In this document: positions 1-5,361 of the stretch, piece after piece
Layout of the letters: the number at the start of each line of letters is the position of its first letter
Position numbering within the stretch: the stretch's first letter is position 1
DNA from: an uncultured Collinsella sp.
Lineage (GTDB): Bacteria > Actinomycetota > Coriobacteriia > Coriobacteriales > Coriobacteriaceae
NCBI GenBank assembly: GCA_900756725.1
Contig: CAAELJ010000016.1
Coordinates: 1-6,668 of the forward strand
Direction: 5' to 3'
Length of the DNA stretch: 6,668 nt
Made by a program: the position numbers and the translations under genes
The notes under the pieces: model-generated
Database searches by the model: none
What the model was told of the DNA's origin: nothing
Seen by the model: only the letters and a program-made list of their open reading frames with translations

Positions 1-113
1 CGCTTGCCGCCGATGATCGCGACCTTGGTCGCGCCGTACTCCGCCAGTGCGGCGGGCAGCTCGTCAAAGCAATCCTCGCCAACGGTGTAGTCGCTCATTC
101 CAATCGTGCGCAT
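1..113 (-). CDS. Iron-containing alcohol dehydrogenase-like protein, N-terminal fragment
   Basis: The reverse strand has an ATG at 113-111 followed by 37 complete codons running off the window edge. The peptide starts MRTIGMSDYTVGEDCF and ends with KVAIIGGK. A short N-terminal strand with a YxxGE-type segment, a helix, then a hydrophobic strand ending in GGK is typical of the N-terminal nucleotide-binding region of iron-containing alcohol dehydrogenases and glycerol dehydrogenases (NAD(P)-dependent oxidation of alcohols). The start is supported by AGAAGG (reverse complement of 119-124), five bases upstream. The gene is divergent from ileS, with its own leader of up to about 130 bases. The metal-binding histidines lie outside the window, so family and substrate remain uncertain; another Rossmann-type dehydrogenase is possible. 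Confidence 0.6.
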   Translation of the reverse strand, partial: MRTIGMSDYTVGEDCFDELPAALAEYGATKVAIIGGK

Positions 114-194
114 AAGTACCTTCTTTCGTGAGATAGAGTGCTTTCAGGTATTTTGCTCCTGGAGATGGTCCACAACCGCGAGAAATTTCGAACG

Positions 195-243
195 TATAAA
201 ACCAGTGTTGAGGGTTTTTCGACGGCGCTGACCGTGCTACCAT
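195..243 (+). promoter_or_regulatory. Candidate promoter region for the ileS T-box transcript
   Basis: Two weak candidates lie ahead of the leader. One is an extended -10, TG-C-TACCAT (TG at 235-236, hexamer 238-243), with only a T-rich stretch (215-220) at the -35 distance, 17 bases upstream. It would start transcription near 250, slightly inside the 5' strand of the Stem I base helix (246-251), which is awkward. The other is TATAAA at 195-200, with no clear -35 box; it would start near 207 and include all of Stem I. The sequence does not decide between them. Confidence 0.25.
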
Positions 244-245
244 AC

Positions 246-556
246 ACCGCATGAGCGTTGATGGGGACGAGTAGTCGGCCGTCCGCATGTTACAGAGAGC
301 GGGGAGCGCTGAGAACCCGTGCATGCGACCGATGAATATCACCCCGGAGCTGCGGTCCCAACGGACGTGCCGCACAGGTTCGTCTTAGTAGACATCGCCG
401 AGATGGTCGTCGAGACAGGCCAGCCGAGTATCGGATGCGAGCGCGCGAATAAGCGGGCGAGGGCATCTAAGCTGGGTGGTTAAGCGAAGAGCTTTTGCGG
501 GCGTGCAGCCCGTTTTGCGGCGCTTCGTCCCAGCTTGCAGGGACGGGCGCTTTTTT
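246..556 (+). promoter_or_regulatory. T-box riboswitch (tRNA-Ile-responsive leader of ileS)
   Basis: This is a transcription-attenuation leader that senses uncharged tRNA-Ile. Stem I is closed by ACCGCA (246-251) with TGCGGT (351-356). Above it GGGG (263-266) pairs with CCCC (342-345). The specifier loop has AGTA (270-273) opposite GAA (334-336), followed by the isoleucine codon ATC (338-340) and A341. Upper helices are GTCGG (274-278) with CCGAT (329-333), and GCATG (285-289) with CATGC (322-326), with ACAGAGAG near 292-299 in the distal part. Stem II lies at about 382-416 (GTCT with AGAC, AGTA at 387-390). Stem III is GATGC (434-438) with GCATC (463-467). In the antiterminator, GCTGGG (471-476) pairs with CCCAGC (529-534), and GCGAAG (484-489) pairs with CTTCGT (523-528, one G-U). 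The enclosed 7-nt bulge TGGTTAA (477-483) supplies UGGU to pair with the ACCA end of tRNA-Ile. The competing terminator is at 520-556. Unusual points are the UAA replacing the consensus ACC in the bulge, and an apical hairpin at 498-512. Confidence 0.93.
520..556 (+). terminator. Intrinsic terminator of the T-box leader
   Basis: GCGC (520-523) pairs with GCGC (547-550) and CGTCCC (526-531) pairs with GGGACG (540-545). The loop is 8 nt, there is a TT/G internal loop, and six T residues follow (551-556). The 5' arm (523-531) is also needed for the antiterminator, so the two structures exclude each other. Without uncharged tRNA-Ile this hairpin should stop transcription about 45 bases before the ileS start codon. 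Confidence 0.9.
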
Positions 557-588
557 GGTGCCCAGAGGGCGTGCGCGCCCACGACATG

Positions 589-595
589 AAAGGGG
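589..595 (+). promoter_or_regulatory. Ribosome binding site that fixes the ileS start
   Basis: AAAGGGG lies four bases before the GTG at 600. It supports that codon over in-frame positions farther upstream, which fall inside the T-box antiterminator and terminator. Confidence 0.75.
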
Positions 596-599
596 TACC

Positions 600-3401
600 G
601 TGGCAAACGAGTACAAGCAGACGATGAATCTGCCCAAGACCGGTTTTCCCATGCGTGCCGGTCTTTCCAAGTCCGAGCCCAAGCGACTCAAGGACTGGCA
701 GGACAACAAGGTCTACGAGCAGGTTCTGAAGAAGAACGAGGGTCACAAGAAGTTCGTGCTGCACGACGGCCCTCCGTACGCCAACGGTCCGATCCACATC
801 GGCCACGCCATGAACAAGATCTCCAAGGACATGATCAACCGTTACTGGATGATGCAGGGCTATGAGGTTCCCTATGTCCCCGGTTGGGACTGCCACGGCC
901 AGCCGATCGAGCATAAGGTCGAGGAGAAGCTCGGCACCGAGAAGTTCAACCAGACCCCCACGGCCAAGATCCGTGAGCTCTGCAACGAGTTCGCTGTCGA
1001 GAACATCGAGCTTCAGAAGGCCGGTTTCCGTCGTCTGGGCGTGCTCGGCGACTGGGACAACCCCTATCTGACGCTCTATCACCAGCATGATGCCGCCGAC
1101 ATCGAGGTCTTCAAGGCCATGTTCGATAAGGGCATGATCTATCGCGGCCACAAGCCGGTTCACTGGTGCAAGCACTGCCACACCGCGCTGGCCGAGGCCG
1201 AGATTGAGTACTCCGACGAGACGAGCCCCTCCATCTTCGTGCGCTTTGAGATGACCTCCAAGCCCGCCGGCCTCGAGAACTTCGACGGCCCGGTCGACTT
1301 TATCATCTGGACGACCACGCCGTGGACCATCCCCTCTGACCAGGCCGTTTCCCTTAAGCCCGGCGCCGCCTATGTCGCCGTTGAGCACGATGGTCGTGCC
1401 GAGGTCATGCTCGAGGACCTGGCTCCCAAGTGCTGCGAGGAGTTTGGCTGGGAGTACACCCCGGTTATGGTCGACGGCAAGCCCTATGTGGTTCCCGCCG
1501 AGACCTTCCACCACATCCACTACAAGCAGCCGATCTTTGACGGTGTTGAGGGCGTGGCGCTGCTGGCCGATTACGTCGGTGTCGACGACGGTACCGGTAT
1601 CGTCCACAACTCGCCCGGCCACGGCGTCGACGACTACTTCGCCTGCCTCAAGGAGGGCATCACCGACATCTGCATGCCGGTCGATGACGACGGCAAGTTC
1701 TACACCGGCGAGGAGTTTGGCACCGGTGGTCCCTTCAGCGGTATGGATACCGATGAGGCCAACCCGCATATCATCGAGTTCCTGCGCGAGCGCGGCACCC
1801 TGGTTCTCGAGAAGAAGATCACGCACAGCTATCCGCACTGCTGGCGCTGCAAGCATCCGGTGCTCTTCCGTGCTACTGACCAGTGGTTTGTCTCGATGGA
1901 CAAGACCGGTTTGCGCGAGCAGGCTGGCAAAGAGGTCCGCGAGAACGTCAAGTGGTATCCGGCCCACGCGGCAAACCGCATCGGCGCCATGGTCGAGCAG
2001 CGTCCCGACTGGTGCATCAGCCGTCAGCGCAACTGGGGCGTGCCTATCCCCAGCTACACCTGCGCCGACTGCGGCGAGAAGGTCATGAACGACGCCACGC
2101 TCGACGCCGTTATCAAGCTCTTCCACGAGAAGGGCTCCGACGCCTGGTTCACCGACGCTCCCGAGAGCTACCTGGGCGAGGCTTGCGTCTGCCCCAAGTG
2201 CGGCGGCCATCACCTCAAGGCCGATAAGGACATTCTCGACGTGTGGTGGGACTCCGGCGTGTCTTGGAAGGCCGTCTGCGAGTATCGCCCCGAGCTTGAG
2301 TACCCGGCTGACGTGTATCTCGAGGGCTCAGACCAGCACCGCGGTTGGTTCCAGAGCTCGCTGCTGACCTCGGTGGGTGCCAACGGCCACGCTCCGTACA
2401 AGGCAGTCGTCTCGCAGGGCTTCACCCTCGACGGCCAGGGCCGCAAGATGTCCAAGTCGCTCGGCAACGTCATCGACCCCAATAAGGTCTGCGACGAGAT
2501 GGGTGCCGACATCATCCGCCTGTGGGTTGCCTCCGTCGACACCAGCTCCGACGTGTCCATCGACCACGAGATTCTTGCCCGTACGTCCGATGCCTACCGC
2601 CGTTTCCGCAACACGCTGCGCTTCCTGCTTTCCGAGCTCGAGGGCCAGTTTGAGCCCGAGACCGACGGCGTCGCCTTTGCCGATCTGCTGCCGCTCGACA
2701 AGCTCATGGTTGCCCGCCTGACCCAGGTCCAGGCCGAGGTCGACGATGCCTACGCCAGCTACGAGTTCCCGCGCGCCTACCGTGCGCTTTACGACTTTGT
2801 GGTTACCGAGCTCTCCAACGTGTATCTCGACGCCCTGAAGGACCGTCTGTACTGCGAGAAGCCCGGCTCGCTCGAGCGCCGCAGCGCTCAGACCGTGCTC
2901 GCCGAGCTCTTCTCGATGCTCATGCGCGATCTGCAGCCGATCTTGTCCTACACCGTCGACGAGGCCATGGCCTATGCGCCCGCCGGCTGCGTCGATCACC
3001 AGAAGTACGCCGCGCTGCTCGATTGGTACAAGTCGCCTATCACGGTCGACGAGGCCAATGAGTTTGAGGGCGTGCTCGAGGCTTCGCTCGAGCTCCGTAG
3101 CGCCGTGACCAAGGCCCTTGAGGATGCCCGCTCCGCCGGTACCTTCACCAAGAGCCAGCAGGTTCGCGTCAAGGCGGTCGTTCCCGCCGAGATGTATGCG
3201 CTGTTGACCGGCGACAAGGCCGTCGACCTGGCCGAGTTCTACATCGTCTCCGATGTTGAGCTGACCCAGGGCGAGGAGCTCTCCGTTGCCATTGAGGCTG
3301 CCGAGGGCGAGTGCTGCGACCGTTGCTGGAACTATCGCACCACCGTCGGCGAGTACAACGGCCACGCGCATATCTGCAAGCGCTGCGCCGACGCCCTTTA
3401 G
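600..3401 (+). CDS. ileS: Isoleucyl-tRNA synthetase (class I aminoacyl-tRNA synthetase)
   Basis: Cytoplasmic enzyme that charges tRNA-Ile with isoleucine using ATP and hydrolyses mischarged Val-tRNA-Ile. The product is 933 aa, normal for bacterial IleS. The Rossmann catalytic core carries HIGH at residues 66-69 and KMSKS at 616-620. The CP1 editing domain has TTTPW (238-242) and GHGVDDY (340-346), the latter matching the editing-site motif GHGxDDY. CISRQRNWGVPIP follows in the catalytic core. A cysteine knuckle (C488, C491, C531, C534) lies in the region before KMSKS. The anticodon-binding domain is followed by a C-terminal zinc finger with C906, C909, C926 and C929. The start is GTG at 600, chosen for the AAAGGGG site at 589-595 and a typical IleS N-terminus (MANEYKQTMNLPKTGFPMRA). 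ATG at 624 is a weaker alternative. Expression should depend on the upstream T-box. All key motifs are intact. Confidence 0.98.
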   Translation: MANEYKQTMNLPKTGFPMRAGLSKSEPKRLKDWQDNKVYEQVLKKNEGHKKFVLHDGPPYANGPIHIGHAMNKISKDMINRYWMMQGYEVPYVPGWDCHGQPIEHKVEEKLGTEKFNQTPTAKIRELCNEFAVENIELQKAGFRRLGVLGDWDNPYLTLYHQHDAADIEVFKAMFDKGMIYRGHKPVHWCKHCHTALAEAEIEYSDETSPSIFVRFEMTSKPAGLENFDGPVDFIIWTTTPWTIPSDQAVSLKPGAAYVAVEHDGRAEVMLEDLAPKCCEEFGWEYTPVMVDGKPYVVPAETFHHIHYKQPIFDGVEGVALLADYVGVDDGTGIVHNSPGHGVDDYFACLKEGITDICMPVDDDGKFYTGEEFGTGGPFSGMDTDEANPHIIEFLRERGTLVLEKKITHSYPHCWRCKHPVLFRATDQWFVSMDKTGLREQAGKEVRENVKWYPAHAANRIGAMVEQRPDWCISRQRNWGVPIPSYTCADCGEKVMNDATLDAVIKLFHEKGSDAWFTDAPESYLGEACVCPKCGGHHLKADKDILDVWWDSGVSWKAVCEYRPELEYPADVYLEGSDQHRGWFQSSLLTSVGANGHAPYKAVVSQGFTLDGQGRKMSKSLGNVIDPNKVCDEMGADIIRLWVASVDTSSDVSIDHEILARTSDAYRRFRNTLRFLLSELEGQFEPETDGVAFADLLPLDKLMVARLTQVQAEVDDAYASYEFPRAYRALYDFVVTELSNVYLDALKDRLYCEKPGSLERRSAQTVLAELFSMLMRDLQPILSYTVDEAMAYAPAGCVDHQKYAALLDWYKSPITVDEANEFEGVLEASLELRSAVTKALEDARSAGTFTKSQQVRVKAVVPAEMYALLTGDKAVDLAEFYIVSDVELTQGEELSVAIEAAEGECCDRCWNYRTTVGEYNGHAHICKRCADAL

Positions 3402-3403
3402 GT

Positions 3404-3427
3404 TCCGCCGTTCTATCGAACGGCGGA
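3404..3427. repeat. Perfect inverted repeat just after the ileS stop
   Basis: TCCGCCGTTC (3404-3413) and GAACGGCGGA (3418-3427) are exact reverse complements around a TATC loop, giving a 10-bp hairpin starting two bases after the stop codon. No T-run follows, so it is not a canonical intrinsic terminator. It could protect the 3' end of the mRNA or act with the terminator at 3477-3510. Confidence 0.85.
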
Positions 3428-3476
3428 CCTGCCGACGCTGCGCGGGCCGCATTTGGACAATCTGACGTTCAATTTC

Positions 3477-3510
3477 AAGGGCGCGACCGAAAGGTCAGCG
3501 CCCTTTCATT
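3477..3510 (+). terminator. Intrinsic terminator of the ileS transcript
   Basis: AAGGGCGC (3477-3484) pairs with GCGCCCTT (3498-3505). Inside it GACC (3485-3488) pairs with GGTC (3493-3496) around a GAAA tetraloop (3489-3492), with a single bulged A (3497). The tail TTTCATT is only moderately T-rich, but the 12-bp GC-rich stem with a GNRA loop is very stable. It separates ileS from lspA, arguing that lspA has its own promoter. Confidence 0.82.
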
Positions 3511-3522
3511 TCACGTCACCTT

Positions 3523-3555
3523 GTCTCAAATGCGACCCGCTCGCTCATTTATACT
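3523..3555 (+). promoter_or_regulatory. Candidate promoter for the lspA pair
   Basis: TTGTCT (3523-3528) resembles a -35 box, and TTTATA/TATACT (3548-3555) resembles a -10 box. The spacer is 19-21 bases, longer than ideal. A second candidate nearer the gene is TTGTCG (3586-3591) with TATGAT (3611-3616), spacer 19. Some promoter is expected between the terminator at 3477-3510 and lspA, but neither pair is a strong match. Confidence 0.25.
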
Positions 3556-3655
3556 CTACCTGCGGTGTTCCCGTTCTTGGGAGATTTGTCGCTTCTTGTT
3601 TGCGTCAATGTATGATTATCTACTGCGTTAAACGGAATTCGATTGTTTTGAGGGT

Positions 3656-3660
3656 AGGGG
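3656..3660 (+). promoter_or_regulatory. Ribosome binding site favouring a TTG start for lspA
   Basis: AGGGG lies six bases before the TTG at 3667, an ideal distance. It is 24 bases before the in-frame ATG at 3685, too far to serve that codon. The ATG has only a GGA three bases upstream. Confidence 0.55.
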
Positions 3661-3666
3661 ATTTCT

Positions 3667-4266
3667 TTGGGTCGTGGTGCGGATATGACACCGCCTTTGC
3701 GTTGGCGGTTAGGTGTTGCTGGTGGGGTAGCGCTTGTTGTGCTGCTTGTTGACCAGCTGACCAAGCTTGCGGTTCGTGCTGTGGGCGATGCCCTGCATAT
3801 GACCGTTATCCCCGGTGTGATTGACTTTCTGTTTGTTCGCAATATCGGAGCCGCCTTTAGTATGGGCGAGGGCCATGGCGTTGCGTTCGCCGTGCTGGCG
3901 CTTGCGGTCATTGTCGCCATTGCCGTGTACTTGCTGCGTGCGCCTCAGCTTGCTCGTCTTGAGGTTGTGGGCATGGCTATGGTTGCGGGCGGCGCTATCG
4001 GCAACGCGATCGATCGCCTTGTCTTTGGCTTCGTGACTGATTTTATCGCCACCACCTTCATCGACTTTCCCGTCTTTAACGTCGCCGATATCGGCATTAC
4101 GGTCGGTGTCGTGCTGGCGCTCATCGGTTATATGTTCTTAAGTCCCGCCGCTCGCGAGGTCGATGCGACCGCCGAGCTCAACGCCCGTGACGAGGCCCGC
4201 GCCAAGCGCAAAGCCAAACAGCGTGGGGAGCGTGCCCGCAAGATTCGCGAAAGGAATGAGCGTTAA
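3667..4266 (+). CDS. lspA: Lipoprotein signal peptidase (signal peptidase II)
   Basis: Integral membrane aspartic protease that removes signal peptides from lipid-modified prolipoproteins ahead of the lipobox cysteine. From the TTG start the product is 199 aa. Hydrophobic segments lie at about 14-33, 70-90, 97-115 and 140-158, the usual four-helix plan. Family motifs are all present: DQLTK (29-33), NIGAAFS (59-65), GGAIGNAIDR (108-117) and VFNVADIG (136-143). The predicted catalytic pair is D116 and D141. After the last helix there is a highly charged tail of about 40 residues rich in Arg, Lys and Glu, longer than in a minimal LspA. TTG at 3667 is preferred for its AGGGG site; ATG at 3685 would give 193 aa and the same functional protein. 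The stop codon overlaps the next start by one base (TAATG), so the pair is probably co-transcribed and translationally coupled. Confidence 0.95.
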   Translation: MGRGADMTPPLRWRLGVAGGVALVVLLVDQLTKLAVRAVGDALHMTVIPGVIDFLFVRNIGAAFSMGEGHGVAFAVLALAVIVAIAVYLLRAPQLARLEVVGMAMVAGGAIGNAIDRLVFGFVTDFIATTFIDFPVFNVADIGITVGVVLALIGYMFLSPAAREVDATAELNARDEARAKRKAKQRGERARKIRERNER

Positions 4267-5279
4267 TGGCTGACATCCATATTCTTGTTGCCGACGATTC
4301 CGCTGGTCAGCGTCTCGACGCCTATCTGGGCGCCAACGATGGCTGTCCCACGCGCTCTGCCTGCACACATCTGATCGAGGGCGGTGCCGTTGCCGTCAAC
4401 GGCGAGACCTGCCTATCAAAAAAATATGCTGTGCGCTCCGGTGACCGCATCTCGGTCGACCTGCCCGAGCCGCACGATCCGACCGACGTGATTCCCGAGG
4501 CCATTCCCCTCGATATCCGCTATGAGGACGACTACCTCATCGTGCTTTCCAAACAGCGCGGCCTGGTGTGCCATCCTGCGCATGGTCATGAGAGCGGTAC
4601 GCTTGCGAATGCCCTGGTCTACCACTGCGGCATCGACCATCTTGGTACCGTGCAGGGTGAAGACCGCCCTGGCATCGTGCATCGTCTGGATCGCGATACC
4701 TCGGGCCTCATGCTCGCGGCAAAGGACGACGACACCCAGCGCGCGCTTCAAAATCTCATCCGTACGCGCACGCTCGACCGTCGCTATATCACGCTCGTTC
4801 ACGGGCACATCGCCATGGACGAGGGCACCATCAACACCGGTATTGCCCGATCGATACGCGACCGCGTGAAGATGGCGGTTTCCGATGACCCCTTTGCGCG
4901 CCAGGCCATCACGACCTTCAAGGTGCTTGAACGCTTTGATTCCACGCGTTTCGACGACGGCTACACGCTTGTCGAGTGCCACCTGTTTACCGGTCGCACG
5001 CATCAGATTCGCGTGCATATGCGCCATATCAACCACGCCTGCGTGGGCGATCCGCTCTACGGTAAGTGCGATGCGCGCGCCGATCAGGGTCTGACCAGGC
5101 AATTCCTTCATTCTTGGCGCGTCGCATTCGACCATCCCGCGACGGGGGAGCGCATTGAGTGCCGTGACGAACTGCCGTGGGACCTTGCGGCGGTTCTGGA
5201 CGATCTGGCCCCGCGTTCGCTCGGCCGCACTGCCGCCGGCGACGAAATCGTCCCGCAGCTCGGTCTGCTCGAAGCCTAG
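4266..5279 (+). CDS. RluA/RluD-family 23S rRNA-type pseudouridine synthase
   Basis: Enzyme that isomerises specific uridines to pseudouridine in RNA, most likely in ribosomal RNA. The product is 337 aa, within the usual RluD range. Residues about 14-70 look like an S4 RNA-binding domain (QRLDAYL through SGDRISVDLP). The catalytic domain follows, with the signature HRLDRDTSG at 139-147, in which D142 is the expected catalytic aspartate. GRTHQIRVHM (243-252), GDPLYG (261-266) and RQFLHSWRV (278-286) are further conserved blocks. The ATG overlaps the lspA stop by one base, and AAGGA (4251-4255) lies ten bases upstream, within the lspA coding end. An RluD-like gene after lspA matches the common Gram-positive order (ylyB in Bacillus). 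The exact target uridines cannot be read from sequence, so no gene symbol is given. Confidence 0.93.
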   Translation: MADIHILVADDSAGQRLDAYLGANDGCPTRSACTHLIEGGAVAVNGETCLSKKYAVRSGDRISVDLPEPHDPTDVIPEAIPLDIRYEDDYLIVLSKQRGLVCHPAHGHESGTLANALVYHCGIDHLGTVQGEDRPGIVHRLDRDTSGLMLAAKDDDTQRALQNLIRTRTLDRRYITLVHGHIAMDEGTINTGIARSIRDRVKMAVSDDPFARQAITTFKVLERFDSTRFDDGYTLVECHLFTGRTHQIRVHMRHINHACVGDPLYGKCDARADQGLTRQFLHSWRVAFDHPATGERIECRDELPWDLAAVLDDLAPRSLGRTAAGDEIVPQLGLLEA

Positions 5280-5297
5280 CCAGTATTAGGTGGTTTC

Positions 5298-5329
5298 TTG
5301 AACTCGGTAAGCCTGCGGTAAGATATACG
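5298..5329 (+). promoter_or_regulatory. Candidate promoter for the glycosyltransferase gene
   Basis: TTGAAC (5298-5303) matches a -35 box well. Possible -10 boxes are TAAGAT (5319-5324, spacer 15) and TATACG (5324-5329, spacer 20); neither spacer is ideal. The region lies between the pseudouridine synthase stop and the next start, with no terminator hairpin seen, so read-through from lspA is also possible. Confidence 0.35.
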
Positions 5330-5334
5330 ATTGT

Positions 5335-5348
5335 TTACGTAACGCGTT
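5335..5348. repeat. Two overlapping 8-bp palindromes upstream of the glycosyltransferase
   Basis: TTACGTAA (5335-5342) and AACGCGTT (5341-5348) are both perfect palindromes sharing two bases. They sit just downstream of the candidate -10 boxes, where an operator could act, but short palindromes arise by chance and no regulator is identified. Confidence 0.3.
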
Positions 5349-5351
5349 GCT

Positions 5352-5356
5352 GGGAG
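5352..5356 (+). promoter_or_regulatory. Ribosome binding site that fixes the glycosyltransferase start
   Basis: GGGAG lies five bases before the ATG at 5362. It rules against the in-frame TTG at 5347, which lies upstream of this site. Confidence 0.65.
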
Positions 5357-5361
5357 CCTGC

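Noticed and set aside
64..375. 103-codon minus-strand frame over the leader region
   Set aside because: It overlaps the dehydrogenase start in another frame and is antisense to T-box Stem I. The peptide shows no recognisable motif.
495..599. In-frame upstream extension of ileS (35 codons)
   Set aside because: These bases form the T-box antiterminator and terminator. The extension has no IleS similarity, and the GTG at 600 has the ribosome site.
480..2213. 577-codon open frame on the minus strand opposite ileS
   Set aside because: It lies antisense to strongly conserved IleS coding sequence and to the T-box. Its protein is repetitive in Val, Leu, Gly and Asp with no recognisable domain, as expected when GC-rich codons are read on the opposite strand.
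2328..3452. 374-codon open frame on the minus strand opposite the 3' part of ileS
   Set aside because: Same low-complexity Leu/Gly/Val/Asp composition, antisense to the anticodon-binding and zinc-finger parts of IleS, with no family motifs.
3453..3752. 99-codon plus-strand frame across the ileS-lspA gap
   Set aside because: It runs through the terminator hairpin and into lspA in a different frame, and its Cys/Phe-rich peptide has no recognised features.
4416..5135. 239-codon minus-strand frame opposite the pseudouridine synthase
   Set aside because: Antisense to conserved catalytic motifs of the synthase, with no domain of its own; a composition shadow.
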